Below are positions 33,269-43,500 of a DNA stretch of 64,000 nucleotides, piece after piece. The stretch lies in assembly GCF_900176515.1 (NCBI RefSeq), contig NZ_FWXV01000012.1:1-64000 (forward strand). Direction: 5' to 3'. How positions within the stretch are numbered: position 1 is the first letter of the stretch; each line of letters starts with the position of its first letter. The notes beneath the pieces are model-generated. The model had not been told where the DNA came from. It saw only the letters and a program-made list of their open reading frames with translations, and ran no database searches. A program made the position numbers and the translations under genes. The stretch comes from Kibdelosporangium aridum (GTDB taxonomy: Bacteria > Actinomycetota > Actinomycetes > Mycobacteriales > Pseudonocardiaceae).

Positions 33269-33296
33269 GTCGGCTGAGCCCGCGGGCTCAGCCGAC
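33269..33296. terminator. Bidirectional terminator, 28-nt perfect palindrome
   Basis: GTCGGCTGAGCCCG (33269-33282) and CGGGCTCAGCCGAC (33283-33296) are perfectly complementary. Located in the 50-bp gap between the convergent lectin-like gene and the cysteine protease gene. It can end transcription from both. Confidence 0.85.
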
Positions 33297-33309
33297 CAGG
33301 TATGACTCG

Positions 33310-34884
33310 TCAGACGCGGCGGCCCTTGGCTCCGAAGGTCAGGCCCGCCCATTGGGTCGTTCCCGAGAAGACGTCCTTGCCGAAGGTGTGGGCGTGCAGC
33401 TGGAACGGCTGGAGGTTGTCCCCGGAGAACCTGATCCGCACGCGCAGCACGTGCGAGTGGGCGCCGTCCACGCCTCCGCTGACCTGGAGGTTCTCGCCGC
33501 TCGGCCGGGTGTACGTGGCCACGAACGGTTGCACGGACGTGATGCGCAATGTCCCGGGCCAGCCGTCGTGGTTCATCGCCCAGGTACCGATCCAGTCGTT
33601 GGCCGTGAAGCCTTGCGTCGGCCGTCCGGGCAGCGCGGAGCGGGAAAGGCTGACACCGAAGGGAATTCCGCTCCACGTGGTCAAGCCCGCCGCCTGGCTG
33701 GGGTCGCCTCCGTAGGCGTAGGCCCAGAATTCCTGACCGCGCTTGGCACCGGGTTGAACGCGCGCGGTGGTGTCGGCGATCCAGAAGTTCAGTGCCTGGC
33801 CGTTCTGCGCGGTGACACCGTTGACGTCGTAGCGCTGGCCGTCGCGGTAGTAGTTCCCGAGTTTCGTCGGCTGGCCTTGCCCTGAGCGGTAGTCGGTGGT
33901 GCGGCGGATCACGAGCTCGCCGCGCCAGCCGTCGTGGTCCATCAGCCAGCGGCCCACCCAGAACGCGTCCATTTGCGGTGCGGCGTTGGGGTTTTCGACG
34001 TCGATCACGTATCGGCCGGACAGCAGCCGCCAGTCGGTGGAGTCGTAGGAAACCTCGATCAGGCGCCCTTCGCCCCACGAGTTCTTGACGTAGTACACCC
34101 GCTTGGTCCGGTCGTAGCCGACGACCAGGATGCAGTGCCGGGGTATGTCGGCCACGACCTCGTACCCGCTGGCGATCACCGCCTCGATCTGACTCGGCGT
34201 CGGATTGCCTGGCAACGCGGCGAACTTCGTGACCCGGTACTTGGCGTTGTGCCGCGAGCGGAGCGGCACGTGGCCCTCAAGGAACTCGAAGGCATCTACT
34301 TCTTCTTGTGTTGCCTCCCATGTGAGTGCGCCGCACGCGGGGTTGGCGAGCCTTAGGCTCTCCATCGGCCCGCTGTCGAGGTACGGCGCCCACGACTCGG
34401 TCGGGATCGCTGCCCTGGCGAGCTTGTCGATCAGGTCGCAGCTGCCTTGGTCACCCCAGTAGGAGCTGTTGTTCTCGTGCCGCACTGGAGTGGTCATGTA
34501 GTCGGGGTAGAGCTCGCCTGCCTTGTTGACGTGGAACGCGAACTGTTCCGACAGGTCGAGTTCGAGGCCGTACTTGCGCTTGTACGCCGCCTCGACCGCC
34601 GCACAGGCCGCGAAGGCGTAGCACGTGCCGCGCCCACCCTGGTTTTTGAAGCTGGTCTGGTTGTGCGCGAGGGTGTGCGTGTCCGGCGTCGCCAATTCAG
34701 GGACCTGGACCAGGTTGTTCAGCTCTGCGGCCGTGTTCGCCCGATCGACGGCCAGCTTGTGCTCGGCCGCATCGAGGAGCACATGCCGCTGCGCCACCGC
34801 GGCCGCACCGGAATTCACCAGACCCGTTGCCGCCGCACCTGCCACCACACCCAACCGGAGCGCGTTTCTTCGATTGACAGCCAC
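33310..34884 (-). CDS. Exported papain-like (C1) cysteine protease with two C-terminal beta repeats
   Basis: Protein of 524 residues from a GTG at 34884 behind GGAGG. NRRNALRLGVVAGAAATG looks like a twin-arginine signal. Papain-family catalytic elements are clear: Gln82 and Cys88 in NQGGRGTCYAFAACAAVEAA, His250 in PRHCILVVGYD and Asn268 in YYVKNSWGEG. Two repeats (about 308-411 and 430-518) share W(V/I)GxWxMxHDGWxGxL and end with a W(S/A)GxxFG element. They are probably glycan- or wall-binding. Bacterial secreted papains of this layout are uncommon. The convergent neighbour is a lectin-like protein. Confidence 0.87.
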   Translation of the reverse strand: MAVNRRNALRLGVVAGAAATGLVNSGAAAVAQRHVLLDAAEHKLAVDRANTAAELNNLVQVPELATPDTHTLAHNQTSFKNQGGRGTCYAFAACAAVEAAYKRKYGLELDLSEQFAFHVNKAGELYPDYMTTPVRHENNSSYWGDQGSCDLIDKLARAAIPTESWAPYLDSGPMESLRLANPACGALTWEATQEEVDAFEFLEGHVPLRSRHNAKYRVTKFAALPGNPTPSQIEAVIASGYEVVADIPRHCILVVGYDRTKRVYYVKNSWGEGRLIEVSYDSTDWRLLSGRYVIDVENPNAAPQMDAFWVGRWLMDHDGWRGELVIRRTTDYRSGQGQPTKLGNYYRDGQRYDVNGVTAQNGQALNFWIADTTARVQPGAKRGQEFWAYAYGGDPSQAAGLTTWSGIPFGVSLSRSALPGRPTQGFTANDWIGTWAMNHDGWPGTLRITSVQPFVATYTRPSGENLQVSGGVDGAHSHVLRVRIRFSGDNLQPFQLHAHTFGKDVFSGTTQWAGLTFGAKGRRV

Positions 34885-35039
34885 GATCCTCCTGCCGGTC
34901 AAAGGTTTTCCCCAGCCTGGCGCGGGATCGTCCCGGCCGACAGAGGGCAGGGCCCTAGGTGATCCGGGATGTCTCCCGGGACAGGGGTGGCCGACGTCAC
35001 CGTTGACCTCGAGTCGGGTCGCGGTCTTACCTTCCGGAC

Positions 35040-36428
35040 ATGACGAAGACGCCGGCAGCTCCCGTGGCTTCCTCTTCGGCCAGCCTGTTCGCCACATCCG
35101 TGGTGCTGGCGGGCGGGGTCGCCCTGCACGCGATCAACCTGTTCCTCACCATCAGCCTGCTGCCGACGGCGATCAGCGAGATTGGCGGCGAGCGGCTGTA
35201 CGCGTGGAGCGCGACGGTGTTCACGATCGCGTCGGTGATCTCGTCGATGCTGGTCAGCCGCTTGGTGGCCGGACGAGGACCGGCGATGGCCTATCTGATC
35301 GCGCTGGCGCCGTTCCTGCTCGGCACGGTCGTGGCCGCGCTCAGCCCGACGATGGAGGTCATGCTGATCGGCCGCGCCATCCAGGGCATTGGTGGCGGGC
35401 TGCTGGCAGGGTTGGGCTACGCCGTCATCCAGACCGCGTACCCCGAGCGACTGTGGGCCAGGGCAACTGCGTTGGTCTCGGCGATGTGGGGAGTCGGCAC
35501 GGTGGCCGGGCCCGCCATCGGCGGGGCGTTCGCGCAGTTCGGCGCATGGCGCCTGGCGTTCTGGCTGTTGACCGTGCTGGGCGTGGTGATTGCCGTCGTC
35601 GTCCCTCGTGCGCTGCCGCGTTCCGCTCAAGTGGCCGTCAACGAGCGAATTCCGGTCGTATCGCTCACTGTGTTCGCCCTGGCCGCCGCCTTGATCAGCG
35701 TTGCCGGCGTGCTCACCGACATCGCCATGATCACGATGACGATCGTGGCCGCGTTGGTCGTGATCGCCTGGTTCATCCGGCGAGAGCGGCGCAGTGCCGT
35801 ACGCGTCCTGCCTGCCTCCACATACAGTGCACGGTCACCGTTGAAGTGGATGTACCTGTCCATCGGCATCCTGGCGATGGGGACGGTGTCCGAGGCGTTC
35901 GCTCCGCTGTTCGGTCAGCGGCTGGCCGGACTGCAGCCGTTGGTCGCGGGCTTCCTCGGTGCCGCCGTCTCGGTTGGCTGGTCGGTCACCATGCTGTTCA
36001 GCGCGGGCGCCACCCGCCCCAAGACGCTACGGCGGATGCGGATCGCAGGCCCAGCCATTCTGGCCGTAGGACTCACGGTGACGGGCCTGTTCCAAGTGGA
36101 CGGTGCCGGGCCGGGACAGGTCGCGATCTGGTTCGTCGCACTCGCGGTGGCCGGTGCGGGCGTTGGCATCGCGTTCCCGCACCAGCTCGTCGCGGTCATG
36201 GGCAGCACGACGGATCCCGTTGAGGCAGGCAAGGCTTCCGCGGGCATCAACACCGTCGAGCTCATCGGCCTGTCGTTCGGCTCAGCACTCGGCGGCCTGT
36301 TGGTCAACCTAGGTTCTCCGTCGATGTCACGCTCGGCCCAGTTCCTGATGTTCGGCCTGGCCGCCATCGCCGTACTCGGCGCGTTCATCGCCCGCCGCAC
36401 GGACCCGATCACCCGCGATAACCAGTGA
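35040..36428 (+). CDS. MFS transporter, drug-efflux type
   Basis: Protein of 462 residues with about 12-14 helices. The motif-A region is degenerate (SRLVAGRGPAMAYLIALAPF), while IGRAIQGIGGGLLAGLGYAV and WGVGTVAGPAIGGAFAQFGA (motif C) are well kept. Likely a proton-coupled exporter. ATG at 35040; divergent from the cysteine protease gene across 155 bp and convergent with the TetR gene at 36462. Whether that TetR controls this pump is unclear, because the recognised TetR-like site lies elsewhere. Confidence 0.87.
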   Translation: MTKTPAAPVASSSASLFATSVVLAGGVALHAINLFLTISLLPTAISEIGGERLYAWSATVFTIASVISSMLVSRLVAGRGPAMAYLIALAPFLLGTVVAALSPTMEVMLIGRAIQGIGGGLLAGLGYAVIQTAYPERLWARATALVSAMWGVGTVAGPAIGGAFAQFGAWRLAFWLLTVLGVVIAVVVPRALPRSAQVAVNERIPVVSLTVFALAAALISVAGVLTDIAMITMTIVAALVVIAWFIRRERRSAVRVLPASTYSARSPLKWMYLSIGILAMGTVSEAFAPLFGQRLAGLQPLVAGFLGAAVSVGWSVTMLFSAGATRPKTLRRMRIAGPAILAVGLTVTGLFQVDGAGPGQVAIWFVALAVAGAGVGIAFPHQLVAVMGSTTDPVEAGKASAGINTVELIGLSFGSALGGLLVNLGSPSMSRSAQFLMFGLAAIAVLGAFIARRTDPITRDNQ

Positions 36429-36461
36429 TCGGGTACGGATGAATCGGTGGCGGGTCTGCGG

Positions 36462-37133
36462 TCAGCGCGCGGAGAGGTAAGCCTCGACGCCGTCGAGTAC
36501 TCGGTGCAGGCCGAACTCGAACTCCTCGTCGATGAACGTGCCGGTTCGGCTGTCCGCTCCGACCGCGGCGGTGACTGCCGCGAGTCTCGGGTAACGGTCC
36601 GCGCCCGCGTCGGCGACCCGGCTCTCCCACCACTCGTTCGTATCGTCCGAACGCTCGTGGATCCACGTCATCGCAAGGCCTTGCCCATACGAGACAACGG
36701 TTCCAAGCAGGAAGAGTTGCTCACGGCCGGACAGGCCGAGGTTGTCGAACGACGCCAGCGCCCATTCCATTGACGCCAACGTGTTCGGACCCATCGGCGG
36801 CCTGGACGACGCCGTCGCATGAAGCACCCACGGGTGCGCGAAGTACGAGCGCCAATCCTGCCGTGCCACCGCTTCCAGTGCCGCACGCCAGCCGATCGGC
36901 CTCGGTTCGGGATACGCGTACTCCGCGGCGACGGCGTCGACCATCAACTCCACCAACGCGTCCCGGTTCGCCACGTGCCGGTACAGAGCCATTCCAGTGG
37001 CGTGCAGCCGCTCACCGACACCGCGCATCGTGACCGCGTCCAAGCCGCCTTCGTCGGCGAGCCCGATGGCGGTGGACACGATCAGCGGCAGGCTCAGACT
37101 TGGCCGCTTGCTCGCAGCCACCTCCCCCGGCAT
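36462..37133 (-). CDS. TetR-family repressor with TetR_C-type ligand domain
   Basis: Repressor of 223 residues. The HTH lies at about 15-60 (IVSTAIGLADEGGLDAVTMR, then LHATGMALYRHVANRDALVE). The C-terminal domain resembles TetR_C (PF02909-like), as in tetracycline-type and other drug-responsive repressors. A motif GTATACGTTGTCAAC lies 30 bp upstream of its start and recurs with one change ahead of the MFS gene at 54260, suggesting that distant pump is part of its regulon. Confidence 0.9.
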   Translation of the reverse strand: MPGEVAASKRPSLSLPLIVSTAIGLADEGGLDAVTMRGVGERLHATGMALYRHVANRDALVELMVDAVAAEYAYPEPRPIGWRAALEAVARQDWRSYFAHPWVLHATASSRPPMGPNTLASMEWALASFDNLGLSGREQLFLLGTVVSYGQGLAMTWIHERSDDTNEWWESRVADAGADRYPRLAAVTAAVGADSRTGTFIDEEFEFGLHRVLDGVEAYLSAR

Positions 37134-37162
37134 GGTCCTCCTTCGCGGGCGACTGCGGCCAA

Positions 37163-37177
37163 GTATACGTTGTCAAC
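37163..37177. promoter_or_regulatory. TetR operator-like motif, copy 1
   Basis: GTATACGTTGTCAAC. One base differs from GTATACGTTGTAAAC at 54207-54221. Both lie 30-40 bp upstream of a start codon, one of a TetR repressor and one of an MFS pump. The chance of a 14/15 match in two such positions is low. Confidence 0.65.
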
Positions 37178-37297
37178 TTCCCGGCGGGATCAAGCCTGCT
37201 TCATAGGCGACAACCGCGGCCTGGACGCGGTATCGATGAGTTAGCGGTGCCTCGGCCGTCAGCCTATGCAGGAGTCCATGATTAGAAGGAGGTTGTC

Positions 37298-37858
37298 ATG
37301 CGCGAACTGCAGGTGGACATGTTCAGCACGGTCGACGGGTTCGGTTCCGGCGGGCCACGGTCGGCACCGTACTGGGGCTACGGCGGGCCAGGCTTGTACG
37401 AGTGGATGCACGCACAGCTCGCCGAGGACCACGTGATGGTCATGGGCGCGACGTCGTACCGCCTTATGTCCGACATCGTCGCGACCGGCGACGACCCGAC
37501 GTTCCCTCGGATGGCCGAACTGCCGAAGATTGTCTTCTCCAAGACCCTCACACCGCCGCTGACTTGGGCGAACACCACGATCGTCGACTCGCCGATCGAG
37601 ACGGCCGTGCCCGCTTTGAAGGCCGAACCCGACGGGGCGCCCATGCGCACCATCGGCAGCCCATCGCTCGTGCGCAGCCTGTTCAAGCACCATCTGGTCG
37701 ATCGCCTGCGGGTGATGGTCTTTCCGATGGTGCACGGCATAAAAGGCGAAGGCCCGCTGTTCAGCGAGCTTCCGGCGGTCGAACTGACTCTCGTCGGCAC
37801 CACCGTGATCGACGAGAACCTGGTGCTGCTCGACTACCGCGTCGGTGACAGCCTCTAG
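37298..37858 (+). CDS. Dihydrofolate-reductase-like (RibD C-terminal) family protein
   Basis: Protein of 186 residues: ELQVDMFSTVDGFGSGGPRS at the N-terminus, VMVMGATSYRLM (nucleotide site), KIVFSKTL, and PMVHGIKGEGPLF near the end. This is the pattern of the RibD_C/DHFR-like reductases common in actinomycetes. Probably NADPH-dependent; the substrate is unknown. ATG behind AAGGAGG. Confidence 0.87.
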   Translation: MRELQVDMFSTVDGFGSGGPRSAPYWGYGGPGLYEWMHAQLAEDHVMVMGATSYRLMSDIVATGDDPTFPRMAELPKIVFSKTLTPPLTWANTTIVDSPIETAVPALKAEPDGAPMRTIGSPSLVRSLFKHHLVDRLRVMVFPMVHGIKGEGPLFSELPAVELTLVGTTVIDENLVLLDYRVGDSL

Positions 37859-37918
37859 TGCTCCTGCTGCAGATCGACGACGCCACCCACCGGCTCGGCC
37901 GGCGGCGACGTCACCAGT

Positions 37919-38326
37919 TCAGTCGAGGACCGCGGTGGCTTCGATCTCGACCAGGTGGTCGGGTACGTCGAGTGCCGCGACACCCAGCAGTGTGGCCGGC
38001 GGGACCGGGGTGATTCCCAGCTTCGCGGCCGCCCGCGACATCCCCTCCAGCAGCAGGGGCATCTTGTCAGGAGTCCAGTCGACAACGTAGGCGGTCAGTT
38101 TCGCGACGTCGTCGAAGGAACCGCCGACTTCGGCCAGTGCGGTGCCGATGTTGAGGTAGCACTGCTCGACCTGCGCGGCGAGGTCGCCCTCGCCGACCGT
38201 GATCCCCTCGGCGTCCCAGGCGACCTGACCGGCGATGAAGACCAGCTTTGACCCAGTTGCGATCGACACCTGCCGGTAGACATCGATCTCGGGCAATCCG
38301 CTGGGGTTCACCAGGGTGATGGCCAT
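37919..38326 (-). CDS. RidA-family (YjgF/YER057c/UK114) protein
   Basis: Trimeric deaminase-like protein of 135 residues: SKLVFIAGQVAWDAEGITVG, QVEQCYLNIGTALAEVGGSF, and the C-terminal PPATLLGVAALDVPDHLVEI with a Glu in the active-site region. The usual substrate-binding Arg (RxA in canonical RidA) reads PPATLLG here, as in other RidA subfamilies, so hydrolysis of enamines/imines is not certain. ATG at 38326 behind GGAG. Divergent from an HxlR regulator, its likely controller. Confidence 0.86.
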   Translation of the reverse strand: MAITLVNPSGLPEIDVYRQVSIATGSKLVFIAGQVAWDAEGITVGEGDLAAQVEQCYLNIGTALAEVGGSFDDVAKLTAYVVDWTPDKMPLLLEGMSRAAAKLGITPVPPATLLGVAALDVPDHLVEIEATAVLD

Positions 38327-38464
38327 GCCGTCCGCTCCTTGTCCGGGCATCGGGGGCCCGTGCTCGTCACGCCAGACCCTCGTGGTCTCTTGTGGTTACT
38401 GAGGAACTGTAAGAGAGTGGCCGCTGACATGGAAGAACGCACTTTTTAGTGACTGGGGAACCTA

Positions 38465-38836
38465 ATGGTGACCAAGGGCCGATCCGAGGACGCAGACCTC
38501 AGGCGCGCGGACTCGTTGGCGCGAGAGATCTTCTCCGACGTCGCCAACAAGTGGGCGTTGCTGATCATCGAGACTCTCGGTGAACGCACCCTGCGATTCA
38601 GCGAACTGCGGAAGGAGATCGAGGGCATCAGCCACAAGATGCTCACCCAGAACCTGCGCATGCTGGAGCGCAATGGCTTGGTCGAGCGCAGCGCACACGC
38701 CACCGTCCCGCCGCGTGTCGAGTACACCCTCACTGAGCCGGGCCAGGGCCTACGCGCAACCGTCGATGGAATGTGTGACTGGACCCACCGGTACTTCGGC
38801 CGCATCGAGGCCGCCCGCCACCGCTTCGACGCCTGA
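38465..38836 (+). CDS. HxlR-family regulator
   Basis: Winged-helix protein of 123 residues: FSDVANKWALLIIETLGERT, LRKEIEGISHKMLTQNLRML, and the invariant wing PPRVEYTLTEPG. HxlR proteins sense electrophiles or formaldehyde and often regulate the divergent gene, here RidA. The intergenic region has a 10-bp near-repeat, ACTGAGGAAC at 38398 and ACTGGGGAAC at 38452, and TTAC-N9-GTAA, which may be binding sites. Confidence 0.9.
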   Translation: MVTKGRSEDADLRRADSLAREIFSDVANKWALLIIETLGERTLRFSELRKEIEGISHKMLTQNLRMLERNGLVERSAHATVPPRVEYTLTEPGQGLRATVDGMCDWTHRYFGRIEAARHRFDA

Positions 38837-38866
38837 CGGTTGCGCTGATGCGACCGGCCCGATATT

Positions 38867-40528
38867 TCATTCGGCCAGCCAGGCAGGCCAGCTGCCGTAG
38901 CCCGTAATGTCCTTGCCCGCCGCCGCGGACACCGGATCGCACTGGAAGCCAAGGACTTCCTCACCGGTGTCCAGTCTGATCCGGCCGAGCGACATCGGGG
39001 CGGGAAGCCCCGCGAGGAACGTACCCAACGCGGCACTGGACAGCAGCCAGCGTTCGCCGCGCAAGGACGCGCCTTCGTCCGACCGGACCACACCGGGTTT
39101 GGCTGGATCGGTTGGCAACGCGACCATCCGGTATTCCGGCGCGGTCGTGATCTCGCCATCGAACCGCGCGCCCAGCGCGGTCAACTGGTGGTTCAAGGGC
39201 TGTCCGCGTAGGTGCGCGCCGAACACCGCGAGCCCAACCGAAGGAGCGAACGGATCGGGCGCGGTTTCCCCGGTGAGCAACGCGGCGATGTCGAGCGCTA
39301 CTTGGTCATCGAAGGCGCGGGTGATCACGCTGACTCCGAACGGACTGCCGTCGGCTTGCCCCGCCGGAACCGCGACCGCGGCCATGTCCAGGAGGTTCAC
39401 GAAGTTCGTGTACGTGCCGAGCCTGCTGTTCACGCCGACAGGGTCAGCCGCGACCTCGGCCAGCGTTGGATGCCCGACTGTCGTGGGCAGCAGGAGCGCG
39501 TCGAACCCTGTCAGCACAACGGAAGCCGCGTTTCGAGCCTCCGCGAGCCGCGCCTGGTCCGTCGCGAGCTGGTGAGCGGGCAGCTTCCCGGCAGCCAGAA
39601 TGATGCCGGCCACGGTCGGATCGGCTTCGTCGTGATGCTCTTCGAGGAACTCACCGACGGCCGCGTACCGCTCAGCGACCAGTGCACCGTCGTAGAGGAG
39701 CTTGGCCGCGTCAAGCAGCACCTTGACGTCCACTTCGGACACGCGAGCACCGGCCGCGCGCAGCGTGTCCACCGCTGCGTCGAAGGCCTCTCGGGCCTGT
39801 GCGGAAAGCGGCGCCAACCCGTTCGGTGTCGGTACGGCCACCGGAGGCTGAGGGCTGGCAGCGAGCCGGACCGAGACAGGCCAGTCGCGGCTACCCGGAT
39901 CGGCGTGATCCGGGCCTGCCACCACCTTCATCACACGCTGCGCAAGGGCGAGGTCCACTGTGAACACGCTGACGGAGTCGTACGGACGCGCTGCCGGGAT
40001 GACACCGGTACTCGGCACCAGACCAAGCGTTGGCTTGATACCGACGATGCCGTGCAACGCCGCCGGGACCCGGCCAGACCCGGCAGTGTCCGTACCGAGC
40101 GCGAAGTCCACGATCCCCAGCGCGACCGCGACAGCCGAGCCCGAACTGGACCCGCCGGAGATCCGGTCAGGCCGGTGGGCGTTGCGCACCGCGCCGTAGG
40201 GGCTTCGCGTGCCGACCAGGCCGGTCGCGAACTGATCGAGGTTCGTCTTGCCGATGACTATCGCGCCCGCGTCGCGCAACCTCTGTACGACGGTCGCGTC
40301 TTTCCTTGGCGTGTAAGCGAAAGCAGGACACGCCGCAGTGGTCGGCAGTCCCCCGACATCGATGTTGTCCTTGATCGCACACACCAGTCCGGAAAGCGGC
40401 AGGTCCGGACGTACCTCGGCGGCCTCGGCGAGCACCTCGTCGCAGTCGCGCAGCGTGATCCACACTTCCGGCCGGTCGACCTCGGCGATCCTGCGGTACG
40501 CGGCCCGCACCCGCTCGACCGCGCTCAT
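38867..40528 (-). CDS. atzF: Allophanate hydrolase
   Basis: Amidase-signature enzyme of 553 residues that converts allophanate to ammonia and carbon dioxide. The catalytic triad is visible: Lys53 (CAIKDNID), the cis-Ser in GGSSSGSA (about 127) and Ser151 (DTAGSGRVPA). The C-terminal 120 residues are the AtzF-type extra domain (LFVFGAHLRGQPLN-like region, ending ITGYGSWPAW). ATG at 40528 overlaps the carboxylase gene by 4 bp, so it is coupled. Last step of the guanidine/urea pathway encoded here. Confidence 0.95.
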   Translation of the reverse strand: MSAVERVRAAYRRIAEVDRPEVWITLRDCDEVLAEAAEVRPDLPLSGLVCAIKDNIDVGGLPTTAACPAFAYTPRKDATVVQRLRDAGAIVIGKTNLDQFATGLVGTRSPYGAVRNAHRPDRISGGSSSGSAVAVALGIVDFALGTDTAGSGRVPAALHGIVGIKPTLGLVPSTGVIPAARPYDSVSVFTVDLALAQRVMKVVAGPDHADPGSRDWPVSVRLAASPQPPVAVPTPNGLAPLSAQAREAFDAAVDTLRAAGARVSEVDVKVLLDAAKLLYDGALVAERYAAVGEFLEEHHDEADPTVAGIILAAGKLPAHQLATDQARLAEARNAASVVLTGFDALLLPTTVGHPTLAEVAADPVGVNSRLGTYTNFVNLLDMAAVAVPAGQADGSPFGVSVITRAFDDQVALDIAALLTGETAPDPFAPSVGLAVFGAHLRGQPLNHQLTALGARFDGEITTAPEYRMVALPTDPAKPGVVRSDEGASLRGERWLLSSAALGTFLAGLPAPMSLGRIRLDTGEEVLGFQCDPVSAAAGKDITGYGSWPAWLAE

Positions 40529-43500
40529 GCCGGCCCCAGCACGGCAACCGGGGTCCCAGGCGCGACCTGTGTGCCGGGTTGCACCAAGAGCTCCACCACC
40601 ACGCCTGGTGCGGGTGCGGACAACTGCGTTTCCGTCTTCATCGCCTCCAGCGCCACCAATGGTTGTCCTTTGCCGACACGGTCGCCTGACTGAACGTCGA
40701 CCCGCCACACCGTCGCCGCGAACGGAGCCTCCACGACCCGTCCGCCGGGCGGCGCCGACACCTTCGTTGTGGCCGCGACCACGGGTTCTGGTTCGGGCTT
40801 GGGGTCGAACTCGCCGGCCGCGGCCCACGCCTGCCGTTCGGCCTCGAACGCGACCGACTGCCGGGCACGGAACTCGGCGATCGATTCCGCGTTGTCGTCG
40901 AGGAACCTCTCGTAGTCGGCCAACGCGAACTCGCCGTCGGTGATGTCCAACTCGAGCTGCCCGGCGGCACTGGCCGCACGCATCTCCAGCAATTCATCCG
41001 CCGACACGGGATACCAGGAGATCCGGTCGAAGAACCGCAGCAGCCACGGCGATCCCGGTTCGAACGAGCCACGCTGCTGCCAGCCGTTCCACACCTGCAC
41101 GGTCCGGCCGACGAACTGGTACCCGCCCGGCCCTTCCATGCCGTAGATGCACAGATAGGCGCCACCGATGCCGACGGAGTTCTCCGCTGTCCACGTCCGC
41201 GCCGGATTGTACTTCGTCGTGACCAGGCGGTGTCGCGGATCCAGTGGTGTCGCGACCGGGGCGCCCAGGTACACGTCGCCCAGACCCAGTACCAAGTACG
41301 AGGCGTCGAACACCGTCCGGTACACGTCGTCCACACTGGACAAACCGTTGATCCGGCGGATGAACTCGATGTTCCACGGACACCACGGCGCGTCCGAGCG
41401 GACGCCTGCCATGTACCGCTCGATCGCCTCGCGTGTCGCCGGGTCGTCCCAGGACAGCGGCAGCCGCACCGACCGGCTGGGCACCACCAGGTCCCCGGTC
41501 GCGGGCAGCTCCTGCTCCAGTTCACGGACCAGGCCCAGCGCCTTGCTGACCGACAACTGGTCAGGGTCGGTGTGCACCTGCAGCGACCGGATACCCGGCG
41601 TGATGTCCACAATGCCGGGTACGTCGACCTTCGCGAGCCGCTCGGCCAACGCGTGCACCCGCATCCGCAGCGCCAGGTCCAGCTTCATCGGCCCGTACTC
41701 GACGAGCACGTTGTCGTCACCGCTGCGCCGGTACGTCACAGCCGGTCGGTCCGCAGTAGAGTCAAGCCGGTCCAGTACGCCACCATCCGAAAGCCTTGCG
41801 GCAGTGAGTGCCCTCACCGGCTTGCTGCGCAACGCAGTGGCTTGTTCGGTATCGACGGGTACAAATCGGACTGTGTCGCGGGGCCGCAACTGCCCGAGCT
41901 TCCACCGCTGGCCAGTGACCACTGTGGCCGGACAGACGAACCCACCGAGGCTGGGGCCGTCCGGCCCGAGCAGGATCGGCAGGTCGCCGGTGTAGTCAAC
42001 GGCACCGACGGAGTACGGGGTGTCGTGGATGTTCGACGGGTGCAGTCCTGCCTCGCCGCCGTCCTCACGTGCCCAAGCAGGCCGGGGGCCGACGAGCCGG
42101 ACACCGGTTCGCGCGGAGTTGAAGTGCACGTTCCAGGTTGCCGCGTAGAACTGGTCGATGTCCTCGGAGGTGAAGAATTCGGGCGCGGCGTGCGGCCCTT
42201 CGAGCGCGCCTATCTCCCAGTGCTGGCCGAACACCGGTCGTTGGTCCGCCGGGACTTCGCCCGCTACCGGGGTTTCCGGTTCGGCACCGGGCGTGAGCAC
42301 GTCCCCTGTGGCCAGCGCGCGACCACCATGGCCGCCGAACTTCCCCAGGGTGAATGTCGCTTTGCTGCCAAGGAACGCGGCCACGTCCAGACCGCCGCGC
42401 ACCAGGACATAGGTCCGCAGGCCCAGGCTGCTCGGGCCGATGTCGAGTTCCCCGCCGGCGAGAATGGTCACAGGCGTCCACTGAGGAACATCGGTTCCGT
42501 CCACTGTGATCGCGGCGGGCGCACCCGTCACACACACCACGGTCTCATGGCTGAAGCGCAGCACTGCACCATCCACAGTGCACTCAAGCCCGGCCACGCC
42601 TTCGTCGTTACCGACCGCGATGTTGCCGAGCCGGAACGACAAGTCGTCCATCGGCCCGCTCGGCGGAACGCCGACGTGCCAATAGCCGATACGGCCCGGC
42701 CATTCCTGCACGGTCGTGGACGTGCCGCCGCGCAGGACCTCGATACGCGGGTCCGCGTCGGGCACGCCGTCCAAAGTCGCCGTGTCGTGCTGAGCCTCGC
42801 GAACGTCCGGATGCTGGACGGCAGCGCGCAACTGGCCAAGGTTGGTGCGAATGCCGTCGATGCGGGTTTCGGCGAGAGCATCGCCGAGCCGGTCAAGTGC
42901 GTCTGCGCGGTCCGCGCCTGTGACAATGACCTTGGCCAGCAACGGGTCATAGTGGGTGGTGACGGTCAAGCCCGCTTCCACCCACGTATCCACGCGTGCA
43001 TCGGCCGGAAAACGCACACCCGTCAGCAATCCCGCGCTGGGGCGATGTCCCGCGTTGGGATCTTCGGCGTAGACACGCGCTTCGACAGCGTGACCGCGCG
43101 GTTCCGGGATGACGTCGAACATTCCCTTGTCGCCGTTGGCCAAGCGGAGCATCCACGCCACGAGGTCGATCCCGTACACCGCCTCGGTCACCGGGTGCTC
43201 GACCTGCAGGCGGGTGTTCACTTCCAGGAACGCTTCCTCCTGGCGAACAGGGTCGTAGACGAACTCGACCGTGCCTGCCGACCGGTACCGCACCGACTCG
43301 CCGAGCGCGACCGCCGATTCGAGCAAGCGCTTGACCACGGCCTCCGGGAGGCCGGGCGCGGGGCACTCCTCGACGACCTTCTGGTTGCGCCGTTGCAACG
43401 TGCAGTCGCGGGTGCCCAGCGCGAGCACGCGGCCTTCGCCGTCACCGAATATCTGCACTTCGACGTGCCGTGCCCGCTGCACGAGCCGTTCGAGGAACAC

